DNA of 64,000 nt, taken from Pseudofrankia inefficax. GTDB taxonomy: Bacteria; Actinomycetota; Actinomycetes; Frankiales; Frankiaceae. This document shows, piece by piece, positions 41,039 through 49,193 of this stretch. Within the stretch, counting starts at the first letter, position 1, and the number at the start of each line of letters is the position of its first letter. The stretch is from positions 2,976,001 through 3,040,000 of the forward strand of contig NC_014666.1 of assembly GCF_000166135.1 (NCBI RefSeq), in the 5' to 3' direction. Position numbers and translations under genes: made by a program. Below the pieces are notes generated by a model that searched no databases, was not told where the DNA came from, and saw only the letters and a program-made list of their open reading frames with translations.

Positions 41039-42865
41039 TCAGGGGGCGAGGGTGTCCAGCAGGGGACTGGAGAAGATTCGGGACGGGTCGTAGGTGTCCA
41101 GGGTCGCCAGCGCCGTGTCCCAGGTGTCGCCCGCCGGCTGGCCGGCGCGCAGCGCGTTGGGGATCGTCGTGCCGATCATCGTCGGGTCGGCCCAGGCGGC
41201 GCTGTTCGTGTAGCCCCAGCCCTTCGACCACTCGGGCCGGGCCGCGGCGTAGGAACCGGAGTAGTTCGAGAACACCCAGGCCTCGACCTCCCGGTAGAAC
41301 TGGTTGGCGTACGGGGTGCCCGGCACGGTCAGGATGTCCAGCCAGACGGCGACGTCCCACTCGGGGTGGTCCGGCCGGGGCCGCAGCGCCGACAGCTGCG
41401 GCGAGCCGGCCGACGGCACCTGGACGTCCCCACCCGCGTCGAGACCGGTGACCCTGATCTCGACCGGCCCGTTCATCGGGAACTGGTTGTTGTTCTGATA
41501 GGTCGTCAGCTTGGTGCGGTAGTAGGCGCAGAACTCGTTGACGACGCGCTGGATGTTCGCCCGGCTGGTGAGGATCGCGTAGCCGTTGGCGGTGACCCGC
41601 AGCGTGCTCGGCCGGACGTAGAGCGTCAGGTCCTTCGACCAGCCCCAGATGTCGTAGGTCAGCGTGCTGATCAGCCCGGCGCCGACGACCGCGATCTGGG
41701 TCTGGCCGAGGGTCGGCGCGAGCTGCGGGGCGCCCGTCGAGATCTGCGCGACGAGGTCGGTGATCGAGGACGGCAGGTTGTCCGAGAACGAGTAGTTGTA
41801 CGGGCTGGAGACCTGCCGGGACAGCAGCGGCTTGTTCGGGCTGCGGGTCCACACCTTCAGCCACGGGTTGTCGGTGAACGGGAACCAGATCGCCTCGACC
41901 CGGCCGGCGGACTCGACGTAGCTGGCGAACGTGCGGCCCGACGACCCGGGAGCCGCGAACAGCTCGGTCCAGTTGATGTTGAACCAGCTCTGGCAGCGCA
42001 GCCGCTGGTTCGCGCCGACCTGCAGGGTGACCTCGGTGAGGAACGCCCGGCCCAGGTGGGCGAGGAACGCCTTCGAGGCCGCGTCCGCCCGGCTGAACGT
42101 CCTCAGCACGTACTGGGTCGTGCCGGGGTCCCAGACGACCGCCGTCAGTGACGTGATCAGGTTCGACAGCGAGCCGTACGTGGTGCCGGAGACCCGCGTC
42201 TCGCCGCTGGCTGGGACCGCCGTGCCATGGGCGTCGATCGCGAGCACCCCGCCGACGGTGAGGTCGCCGGGGGCCGGGTTCGCGGTGAGCCCGTAGCCGG
42301 CGGCCTGCAGCTGGGTGAGCAGGCTGTCCATCGTGACGCCGGTCTGCGCCCGCACCGTCGCGGGCGTCGACCCGCTCGGCCCGCTGATCGTGACGGCGGT
42401 GAGGTGCTGGGTGGTGTCGACGAGGATGACGTTGTTGCCGGACGAGCCGACGGCGAGCGTCAGCGGCGACCAGCCGTGGCCCATGCCGCGCGGCCGGATC
42501 CGGTAGTTGTTCGCCTTCGCCCAGTTGGCGAGGGTCACCACGTCCGCCGGGCTGGCCGGCGCGCAGGTCCAGACGCCGGTGACGTCGATCTCCCCGGACC
42601 AGTTCTTGAACTCCTGCCGGTACAGCGAGAGGCCGGCGGGGAAGTTGGGCGGCGCCGGCGGGTCGGCGTAGGCCGCCGCCGCGCCCAGCGCGGGGGTCCA
42701 GCCGGCCGCGGTCACCGCCGCGGCGCCGACCGCGCCCGCGAGCACCGCCCGCCGGGTGCCGCCGCGCCCCGGCGCCGGCCCGGAGCCCGGTAAGCCCCCT
42801 AACCCACCGTCGTCGGCGCCGTCGTTGCCCGCCTCGACGCCGATGCCGTCCTGCTGTTGCCCCAT
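41039..42865 (-). CDS. Exported cholesterol oxidase, covalent-FAD (VAO-fold) type
   Basis: 608 residues. A twin-arginine signal (GGTRRAVLAGAVGAAAVTAA, about 36-55) predicts export of the folded flavoprotein. The FAD-binding half shows VWTCAPASPADVVTLANWAK and RPRGMGHGWSPLTL, whose His130 corresponds to the covalently flavinylated His of Brevibacterium type II cholesterol oxidase (His121). Then TVGGVLAIDAHGTAVPA, and a long cholesterol substrate-binding domain (SWFNINWTELF, EAIWFPFTDNPWLKVWT, DYDIWGW-like YDIWGWSKDLTLY). It oxidises 3-beta-hydroxysterols to the 3-keto-4-ene product with release of hydrogen peroxide. The preceding upstream region is A/T-rich; no regulator adjacent. Confidence 0.9.
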   Translation of the reverse strand: MGQQQDGIGVEAGNDGADDGGLGGLPGSGPAPGRGGTRRAVLAGAVGAAAVTAAGWTPALGAAAAYADPPAPPNFPAGLSLYRQEFKNWSGEIDVTGVWTCAPASPADVVTLANWAKANNYRIRPRGMGHGWSPLTLAVGSSGNNVILVDTTQHLTAVTISGPSGSTPATVRAQTGVTMDSLLTQLQAAGYGLTANPAPGDLTVGGVLAIDAHGTAVPASGETRVSGTTYGSLSNLITSLTAVVWDPGTTQYVLRTFSRADAASKAFLAHLGRAFLTEVTLQVGANQRLRCQSWFNINWTELFAAPGSSGRTFASYVESAGRVEAIWFPFTDNPWLKVWTRSPNKPLLSRQVSSPYNYSFSDNLPSSITDLVAQISTGAPQLAPTLGQTQIAVVGAGLISTLTYDIWGWSKDLTLYVRPSTLRVTANGYAILTSRANIQRVVNEFCAYYRTKLTTYQNNNQFPMNGPVEIRVTGLDAGGDVQVPSAGSPQLSALRPRPDHPEWDVAVWLDILTVPGTPYANQFYREVEAWVFSNYSGSYAAARPEWSKGWGYTNSAAWADPTMIGTTIPNALRAGQPAGDTWDTALATLDTYDPSRIFSSPLLDTLAP

Positions 42866-43092
42866 CGCGCTCTCCTCGGTGCCGCGTCCGCATTTCCTGA
42901 CGAGTCGTCAGATTCTGCGGGCATGACGGTATGAGCGCGGGAGAGCATGGTCAACAGTGGAGATTTTGGCTCGCGAAGTCCCAGGTGGTGGCGCTGGTTG
43001 CCGACGGCCCATGAGCTGGCGGCGGGGCGGCAGCGAAACCCAGGCCTCACGGGTCGTCAGAAACGGCCCTGTCGGGGCGCGCGCGGGGATCG

Positions 43093-43440
43093 TTACGGAA
43101 GGTAGCTGCCGCTGTGGTCGCGTGGCCCAGGCCCCTGGTCGGAGCCCATCACGTGCGGCCGGCGCAGCCGGCGCCGCCGCCGGGCCCGCAGGCCGATGAC
43201 GGTCAGGTCGACGATGGCGGTCGCGCCGGCGAGGCAGAGCAGGATGGCGGGCACGGTCCAGCCGGCGGCCGCGAACAGGCCGGCGACGACGCCGCAGAAC
43301 ACCAGGCCGAACAGGGCGAGCGCCGCCCGCAGCCCCAGCGCCGAGCGAGCAGGAGCCGCCCCGGTGAGGCCCGAGAACCTGCCGCCGGCCGGTCGACGCG
43401 CCCCCTCCGGCCGACGCTGGCGAGGAAGGATCCGAGTCAC
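43093..43440 (-). CDS. DUF6343-like small membrane protein
   Basis: 115 residues from GTG 43440. A basic Pro/Arg-rich start is followed by ARSALGLRAALALFGLVFCG and the second helix WTVPAILLCLAGATAIVDLT, then an Arg-rich loop (RARRRRRLRRPHV). The SALGLR-helix-loop-helix pattern matches DUF6343 of Streptomyces and relatives. Function unknown. It lies 92 bases downstream of alanine dehydrogenase on the same strand and may be transcribed with it. Confidence 0.65.
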   Translation of the reverse strand: MTRILPRQRRPEGARRPAGGRFSGLTGAAPARSALGLRAALALFGLVFCGVVAGLFAAAGWTVPAILLCLAGATAIVDLTVIGLRARRRRRLRRPHVMGSDQGPGPRDHSGSYLP

Positions 43441-43532
43441 CCGAGCGGTGTGCCCTGGCCCTGCCCGGCGAACCGCCACCGACCAGGGGAGAAGGCCCCG
43501 AGGTCGGCCTCGCGGTCCGCGGCCCCGTGGGC

Positions 43533-44672
43533 TCAGGCTCCGGCCGGCTGCGGCGCGGTCCCGAGCACGTCGGCCGGGCTCAGGCCCGCCAGGCCGTGCG
43601 CGGCCGCGACCGGTGGGCAGGTGACCTGGCCGTCGTGGGTGTTCAGGCCGCGGGCGAGGGCCGGGTCGCGGCGCATCGCGCCACGCCAGCCGCCCTCGGC
43701 GATCGCGAGCGCGTACGGCAGGGTCGCGTTCGTCAGCGCGTGCGTCGACGTGCGCGGGACCGCCCCCGGCATGTTCGCGACGCAGTAGAAGACGGTGTCG
43801 TGCACCCGGTAGGTCGGGTCGTCGTGCGTGGTCGGACGGGTGTCCTCGAAGCAGCCGCCCTGGTCGACCGAGATGTCGACCAGCACGGCGCCCGGCCGCA
43901 TCCGGGCGACCAGCGCGTTGCTGACCAGCTTCGGCGCCCGGGTCCCCGGGACGAGCACGGCGCCGATCACCAGGTCGGCGCCCAGCGCGGCCCGCTCCAG
44001 CTCGTAGGCGGTGGACGCGACGGTGCGGACCCGGCCCCCGAACCGCGCGTCGGCGGCGCGCAGCCGGCCGAGATCCAGGTCGAGCAGCGTGACGTCGGCC
44101 CGCATGCCGGCGGCGATCGCGGTCGCGTTCAGCCCGGCGACCCCCGCGCCGATCACGACCACCTTCGCGGGGTCGACGCCGGGCACCCCGCCGAGCAGCA
44201 CGCCGCGCCCGCCGGCCGCGGCCATCAGCGCGTTCGCGCCGACCTGCGGGGCGAGCCGGCCGGCGACCTCCGACATGGGGGCGAGCAGCGGCAGCGACCG
44301 GTCGGCGAGCTCGACGGTCTCGTAGCCGACGGCGGTGACCCTCGCGTCCAGCAGCGCCCGGGTGCAGGGCAGCGACGCCGCGAGATGCAGGTAGGTGAAC
44401 AGCACGAGGCCCGGCCGCAGCCGGTGGTACTCCTGCTCGACCGGCTCCTTGACCTTGAGGACCAGGTCGCCGGCGGCCCAGGTCTGGTCGGCGTCCTCGA
44501 CGATCTTCGCGCCGGCCGCGACGTACTCGGAGTCCGGGATCATCGAGCCGGCCCCGGCGCCCTCCTCGACGAACACGTCGTGACCGTGGCGGGTCAGCTC
44601 GTTCACGCCGGCCGGGGTGACCGCCACGCGATACTCGCGGTTCTTCACCTCGCGGGGGATCGCGATCTTCAC
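43533..44672 (-). CDS. ald: Alanine dehydrogenase
   Basis: 379 residues, NAD-dependent interconversion of L-alanine with pyruvate and ammonia. Motifs: MKIAIPREVKNREYRVAVTP with the substrate-binding Arg, GAGAGSMIPDSEY, VLKVKEPV (catalytic Lys), LFTYLHLAA (His), the NAD site VVVIGAGVAGLNATAIAAGM, and DISVDQGGCFEDTRPTTHDD with the catalytic Asp. Length and order are standard; ATG 44672. The divergent class III aminotransferase makes alanine if it uses pyruvate as acceptor, so the pair would recycle alanine nitrogen. In mycobacteria ald is controlled by an Lrp-type regulator; none is adjacent here. Confidence 0.95.
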   Translation of the reverse strand: MKIAIPREVKNREYRVAVTPAGVNELTRHGHDVFVEEGAGAGSMIPDSEYVAAGAKIVEDADQTWAAGDLVLKVKEPVEQEYHRLRPGLVLFTYLHLAASLPCTRALLDARVTAVGYETVELADRSLPLLAPMSEVAGRLAPQVGANALMAAAGGRGVLLGGVPGVDPAKVVVIGAGVAGLNATAIAAGMRADVTLLDLDLGRLRAADARFGGRVRTVASTAYELERAALGADLVIGAVLVPGTRAPKLVSNALVARMRPGAVLVDISVDQGGCFEDTRPTTHDDPTYRVHDTVFYCVANMPGAVPRTSTHALTNATLPYALAIAEGGWRGAMRRDPALARGLNTHDGQVTCPPVAAAHGLAGLSPADVLGTAPQPAGA

Positions 44673-44873
44673 TGAGTGCTCCCTCGTCGACGTCGTGGCC
44701 CGCTGTGCCGCTGGCGGCGGCCGGCGGCGCGGCTCGGTCGGTGCGCGCGCCGCCCACGGGTCAAGCGTGGGTCACGGCGAGGCCTGGGTTACGGCGGCGC
44801 GCCGCGGCCGCCCGTTCACCGGGTGGCGTCCTGTCCGATACCGCACCGCAATGCGGTAACCGTTGTCGCGACG

Positions 44874-44930
44874 ATCATACGCTGCGGAAAAGTTCGTAGA
44901 GCTGCCTGGCATCCGCGCTAACCGTATGAT
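44874..44930. promoter_or_regulatory. Paired half-sites ATCATACG/CGTATGAT between ald and the aminotransferase
   Basis: ATCATACG (44874-44881) and its exact complement CGTATGAT (44923-44930) are 41 bases apart in the divergent promoter region; a nearby 9-base palindrome CGGTAACCG lies at 44854-44862. This is consistent with a shared regulator binding on one face of the helix, but there is no direct evidence. Confidence 0.35.
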
Positions 44931-44980
44931 GTGTGCGATCTTTGGGGTGATACCCCGCCTGGCTCGGTGGAAGGACTGCC

Positions 44981-46381
44981 GTGACGACCCTCGACGAGAC
45001 AGCGACCGACCTCAGCACCGCCACCGACTCGCTCAACCGGTCGGCCGCCGCGCACCTGTGGCCGCACTTCACCCGGCTGTCGGCCCTCGCCGCCGGGGAG
45101 GCGCCCGTCATCGTCCGCGGCGACGGCGCCTACATCTGGGACTCCAACGGCCATCGGGTCCTCGACGGCCTGGCCGGGCTGTTCGTCGTCCAGGTCGGCC
45201 ACGGCCGGGCCGAGCTCGCCGAGGCCGCCCGCAAGCAGGCCGAGCAGCTGGCCTTCTTCCCGCTCTGGGCGCACACCCACCCGGCCGCGATCGAGCTCGC
45301 CGAGCGGGTCGCCAACCTCGCCCCCGGCGACCTGAACCGGGTGTTCTTCACCTCCGGCGGCGGCGAGGCCGTCGAGTCGGCCTGGAAGCTGGCCAAGCAG
45401 TACTTCAAGCTCGTCGGCAAGCCGCTCAAGCACAAGGTGATCAGCCGGTCCATCGCCTACCACGGCACCACCCAGGGCGCGCTGGCGATCACCGGCATCC
45501 CGAGCCTCAAGGAGATGTTCGAGCCGCTGGTGCCCGGGGGCTTCCGGGTCCCGAACACCAACATCTACCGCGCCCCGCTGTTCGGCGACGACCCGGTCGC
45601 GTTCGGCCGCTGGGCCGCCGACCAGGTCGCGGTCGCGATCGAGGACGAGGGCCCGGACACCGTGGCCGCGGTCTTCCTGGAGCCGGTCCAGAACGCCGGC
45701 GGCTGCTTCCCGCCGCCGCCCGGGTACTTCCAGCGGGTCCGCGAGATCTGCGACGCCTACGACGTGCTGTTGGTCTCCGACGAGGTGATCTGCGGGTTCG
45801 GGCGGACCGGCGCGATGTTCGGCGCGCAGCGCTACGACTACCAGCCGGACATCATCACCTGCGCCAAGGGCCTGACCTCGGGCTACTCGCCGCTCGGCGC
45901 GATGATCGCCAGCGACCGGCTCGCCGAGCCGTTCCTGCGCGGCTCGACCAGCTTCGCCCACGGCTACACCTTCGGCGGGCATCCGGTGTCGGCGGCGGTG
46001 GCGCTGGCGAACCTCGACATCTTCGAGCGCGAGGACCTCGTCGGCCACGTCGCCCGCAACACCCCCAACTTCCGGGCCACGCTGGAGAAGCTGACCGACC
46101 TGCCGATCGTCGGCGACGTCCGCGGCGACGGCTTCTTCTACGGCATCGAGCTGGTCAAGGACAAGACGACCAAGGAGAGCTTCACCGACGCGGAGTCCGA
46201 GCGGCTGCTGCGCGGCTTCATCTCGGGCGCCCTCTACGAGCGCGGCCTCTACTGCCGCGCCGACGACCGTGGCGACCCGGTCATCCAGCTCTCGCCGCCG
46301 CTGATCTGCGACCAGTCGCACTTCGACGAGATCGAGTCGATCCTGCGCTCCGTCCTGACGGAGGCCTGGACGAAGCTCTGA
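44981..46381 (+). CDS. Class III aminotransferase (aspartate aminotransferase family, omega-type)
   Basis: 466 residues, PLP-dependent. It begins with a Thr-rich start and AAHLWPHFTRLSAL, and has WDSNGHRVLDGLAGLFVVQV, FTSGGGEAVESAWKLAKQYF, ISRSIAYHGTTQGALAITG, AVFLEPVQNAGGCFPPPPGY, DEVICGFGRTGAMFG and the PLP lysine in TCAKGLTSGYSPLGAMI, then FAHGYTFGGHPVS. This is the pattern of beta-alanine/putrescine/taurine:pyruvate aminotransferases. GTG 44981. The divergent alanine dehydrogenase fits pyruvate as the acceptor. The exact amine is unknown. Confidence 0.88.
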   Translation: MTTLDETATDLSTATDSLNRSAAAHLWPHFTRLSALAAGEAPVIVRGDGAYIWDSNGHRVLDGLAGLFVVQVGHGRAELAEAARKQAEQLAFFPLWAHTHPAAIELAERVANLAPGDLNRVFFTSGGGEAVESAWKLAKQYFKLVGKPLKHKVISRSIAYHGTTQGALAITGIPSLKEMFEPLVPGGFRVPNTNIYRAPLFGDDPVAFGRWAADQVAVAIEDEGPDTVAAVFLEPVQNAGGCFPPPPGYFQRVREICDAYDVLLVSDEVICGFGRTGAMFGAQRYDYQPDIITCAKGLTSGYSPLGAMIASDRLAEPFLRGSTSFAHGYTFGGHPVSAAVALANLDIFEREDLVGHVARNTPNFRATLEKLTDLPIVGDVRGDGFFYGIELVKDKTTKESFTDAESERLLRGFISGALYERGLYCRADDRGDPVIQLSPPLICDQSHFDEIESILRSVLTEAWTKL

Positions 46382-46405
46382 CCTGTCGCACCCCTGCCGT
46401 AGGTT

Positions 46406-46438
46406 GTGGCCGTCCGGGCGAGTGCTCCGGGCGGCCAC
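46406..46438. terminator. Hairpin between aminotransferase and VOC gene
   Basis: GTGGCCGTCCGG (46406-46417) pairs with CCGGGCGGCCAC (46427-46438), one mismatch, 9-base loop. It lies 25 bases after the aminotransferase stop and 23 bases before the VOC start, so it may terminate or attenuate transcription. Confidence 0.5.
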
Positions 46439-46461
46439 ACCTGTCCGAGCGGGGAGCGCCG

Positions 46462-46848
46462 ATGCGGATTCACCTGACCAGCGTCTTCGTCGACGACCAG
46501 GACAAGGCGCTGCGGTTCTACACCGAGGTGCTCGGCTTCGCGAAGAAGGACGAGGTCTCGCTGGGGGAGTACCGCTGGCTGACGGTGGTCTCGCCCGAGG
46601 ATCCCGACGGCGTCCAGCTGGTTCTGGAGCCCGACGCCCATCCCGCGGTCGGCCCGTACCGGTCGGCCCTCGTCGGCGACGGCATTCCGGTGACCTCGTT
46701 CGCCGTCGACGACGTCCGCCGGGAGTACGAGCGCCTGCGCGGCCTCGGCGTCCGCTTCACCCAGGAGCCGACGGTCATGGGCCCGGTCACGACGGCCGTG
46801 CTCGACGACACCTGCGGCAACCTCATCCAGCTCGCCCAGCACGGCTGA
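46462..46848 (+). CDS. VOC-superfamily (glyoxalase/bleomycin-resistance-like) protein
   Basis: 128 residues with paired beta-alpha-beta-beta-beta modules: MRIHLTSVFVDDQDKALRFY, TEVLGFAKKDEVSLGEYRWL, then ITSFAVDD-like VTSFAVDDVRREYERLRGLG and TTAVLDDTCGNLIQLAQHG. Metal ligands are His4-like and the Glu/Gln of the final strand; the second half of the set is not complete, so catalytic function is uncertain. ATG 46462 is six bases after GGGGAGC. Probably binds a small molecule or resolves an electrophile. Confidence 0.85.
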   Translation: MRIHLTSVFVDDQDKALRFYTEVLGFAKKDEVSLGEYRWLTVVSPEDPDGVQLVLEPDAHPAVGPYRSALVGDGIPVTSFAVDDVRREYERLRGLGVRFTQEPTVMGPVTTAVLDDTCGNLIQLAQHG

Positions 46849-47077
46849 ACGCTGGACCGACGCGGCACCGACTGCTTCGCCCGCCCCCCCCCGCGGGCAG
46901 GTCTTGGCGGGCTGATGGGCGCACGGCCGTTTCAGGCGGCGGGAAGGCCCGCTGTCGGCTTTCTTACCATGACGGTTCTTTACCGTTTCTTTCTCGATTG
47001 CCCGCCTGGGCCCCGCCTACTGTCGTGCCAACTCGCCGCGGCCGGGACAATGCACGCGCCGTCGGCCAGCTGGGAGG

Positions 47078-47296
47078 ATGGGCAGCCGAATGGCGGAAAC
47101 GGAACGATCCGGAAGCCGTCGCGCCGAGACAGCGTGCTTTCTTGTCATCTTTATCTCGTTGGAGTCGGTCGCGATCTTGTTTGTCGAGGACGGCGACAGC
47201 CTGTGGCAGGACTTCGTCGCCGCCTTCGTGGTCGCGGTGATCGCGCGCACCGTCACCTGGCTGGCCTTCGGCCGCCGCCGGCGGGCGCGCCCGTGA
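47078..47296 (+). CDS. Small membrane protein, two helices, unknown
   Basis: 72 residues from ATG 47078 (GGGAGG directly upstream); ATG 47090 is an alternative. Two hydrophobic segments, ACFLVIFISLESVAILFVED and DFVAAFVVAVIARTVTWLAF, with a short acidic loop and an Arg-rich end, suggest a two-pass membrane protein with cytoplasmic tails. No family recognised. It converges on the LysR gene with a 20-base gap. Confidence 0.5.
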   Translation: MGSRMAETERSGSRRAETACFLVIFISLESVAILFVEDGDSLWQDFVAAFVVAVIARTVTWLAFGRRRRARP

Positions 47297-47316
47297 CCGG
47301 CCCGGCCGGCGGCCCG

Positions 47317-48222
47317 TCAGGCCGCGCGGCTGGGCCGCAGGCAACGCTCCAGGAAGGTCGCCGCCGTCGTCGACAGCGGCCGGTCGAGCGGGATTCCGAT
47401 CGCCAGCTGATAACGCGGCGGGTGCGGTTCGATGGGCACGAACCGTAGGTCGGCGGCCTGGTCGGCCAGCGAGCCCGGGACGAACGCGACCCCAAGGCGG
47501 TGGCGGACGAGATCGACGACGGTGGCGAGGTCGGTCAGCTCCAGCTCGGGTGGCCGCCGGGTCAGCCCGGCGGCCGCGTAGGCCCGGTCGACGGCCGCGC
47601 GCACGCCCCAGCCGGTCGGGAACTCGATGAGGCCGAGCTCGCCGGTCTCGGGCAGGCTCAGCGCGTCCCGGCCAGCCAGCGGGTGATCCGCGGCGCAGGC
47701 CAGCACGAGCGTCTCCGTCCGCAGCGTGTACAGCCGCAGGCCCGGTACCGGCCCGGTGGCCGCGAGCACCGCCAGGTCCAGCTCGCCCTCGCGCAGCCTG
47801 GCCACCTGTGCCGGCGGGCCCGACCGGCAGCGGCCCTGGCCCGGAGCGGTCAGCCGGACCTGCACCAGCGGATGGTCGGCCCGGAAGGCGGCCAGCGCGG
47901 CGAGCACGGCCCGCGGGGTCAGGCCGTCCGGGATGCCCACCGACAGCGTGCCGCGGGCGCCGTCACGTACCTCCGTCACGACCTGGCGGGCCTGCCGGAC
48001 CGCGCCGAGGACCCGGCGCGCCTCCGGGATCAGCGCCCGGCCGGCCTCGGTCAGCTCGACGTGCTGCGTCGTGCGCTCGAACAGGTCGACGCCCAGCTCC
48101 CGTTCCAGCGAGCGGATCGACGCCGACACCCCGGACTGCACCATGTGCAGCCGCGTGGCGGCCCGGGTGAACCCGCCCTCCTCGGCGACCGCGAGGAAAT
48201 GCTCCAACCTGCGTGGCTCCAC
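47317..48222 (-). CDS. LysR-family transcriptional regulator
   Basis: 301 residues. The N-terminal winged helix (RRLEHFLAVAEEGGFTRAAT, RLHMVQSGVSASIRSLEREL) is followed by the hinge and a two-lobe substrate-binding domain starting near residue 90 (RGTLSVGIPDGLTPRAVLAA). ATG 48222. Divergent from the FkbM methyltransferase, which is a candidate target; the intergenic gap of 94 bases is the right length for a shared LysR operator, though I cannot point to a T-N11-A box with confidence. Confidence 0.93.
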   Translation of the reverse strand: MEPRRLEHFLAVAEEGGFTRAATRLHMVQSGVSASIRSLERELGVDLFERTTQHVELTEAGRALIPEARRVLGAVRQARQVVTEVRDGARGTLSVGIPDGLTPRAVLAALAAFRADHPLVQVRLTAPGQGRCRSGPPAQVARLREGELDLAVLAATGPVPGLRLYTLRTETLVLACAADHPLAGRDALSLPETGELGLIEFPTGWGVRAAVDRAYAAAGLTRRPPELELTDLATVVDLVRHRLGVAFVPGSLADQAADLRFVPIEPHPPRYQLAIGIPLDRPLSTTAATFLERCLRPSRAA

Positions 48223-48316
48223 GCCGCGTCAGACGTCGCGCGGGCAGTTGAAGTTGCGCGCCCTTAAGCACTTCCGGTGCCTGGAGGCGGTTGACCAGGC
48301 ATGATCCGGCGACGCG

Positions 48317-49174
48317 GTGCGCCGCGAAGCACTCTTCCGTTGCGTACGGGTGTGGCGCCGACTGCGGCCGTATAGGCACCTCGTCGCGGCTGTCCCAGGT
48401 TGTCGTCGTATCGTGCGGCCCATGGTGAAGGCAAACCCTCGTTGGGTCGCCCGCAACGTGGTGCGCCGCGTCCCGCCGGCGAACGCGCACATGCCGCTGA
48501 ACATGTGGACGAGCCTCTGGGGTGGCGCCAACGGCCCGGGGATCGACGCGGTCTCCATCGTCAAGCGGATCGCCGACCGAGCCGGCCGGCCGCTGACCGT
48601 CGTCCAGATCGGGGCGAACGACGGCGAGATGGGCGACCCGATCCACGACGCGATCGTCAACCACGGCTGGCGCGGGGTCGTCGTCGAGCCGCTGCCGCAT
48701 CTGTTCACCGCGCTGGCCAACTCCTACCGGGGCGTGCCGGGCATCAGCTGCGAGCGCACGGCCATCGGCACCGAGGAGGGGACGGCGACGATGTACGCCG
48801 TCCACTGGAAGCCGAGCGACCCCGTGTGGGTCATCGGGCTGAGCTCGCTGCGCCGGGAGGTCGTCCTGGAGTCCAAGGAGCTGATCCCGGACATCGAGGA
48901 CCGGATCGAGGAGATCGAGGTCCCGGTGATGCGGCTGGAGACCCTCCTCGTCAAGCACGGGATCGTCCACATCGATCTCCTGCAGGTCGACACCGAGGGC
49001 TTCGACTACGAGATCATCCGACAGATCGACTTCGGCAGCCCGTGGGCGCCGCGCCACCTGATCTACGAGGCCTGTCACCTCGGCGTGGACCTGGAGAAGG
49101 CCCGCGCCCTGCTCCGCGACGCCGGCTACAAGATCGTCCCCGCCGGCTACGACGACTACGCGTTCCGCCCCTGA
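48317..49174 (+). CDS. FkbM-family SAM methyltransferase
   Basis: 285 residues. SAM-binding motif I is VVQIGANDGEMGDPIHDAI, with VVVEPLPHLF as motif II and VHIDLLQVDTEGFDYEII the FkbM signature carrying the catalytic region. Members methylate hydroxyl groups on sugars, polyketides or surface glycans. GTG 48317 gives an Arg-rich N-terminal extension; ATG 48422 (MVKANPRW) would also keep the whole domain. Substrate is unknown, and no secondary-metabolite cluster surrounds it. Confidence 0.85.
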   Translation: MRREALFRCVRVWRRLRPYRHLVAAVPGCRRIVRPMVKANPRWVARNVVRRVPPANAHMPLNMWTSLWGGANGPGIDAVSIVKRIADRAGRPLTVVQIGANDGEMGDPIHDAIVNHGWRGVVVEPLPHLFTALANSYRGVPGISCERTAIGTEEGTATMYAVHWKPSDPVWVIGLSSLRREVVLESKELIPDIEDRIEEIEVPVMRLETLLVKHGIVHIDLLQVDTEGFDYEIIRQIDFGSPWAPRHLIYEACHLGVDLEKARALLRDAGYKIVPAGYDDYAFRP

Positions 49175-49193
49175 CGGCCTGACCGGGCGAGCG

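Noticed and set aside
46878-46897. Run of ten C residues after the VOC gene as a phase-variation switch
   Set aside because: It lies between genes rather than in a reading frame or an identifiable promoter; no variable product is implied.
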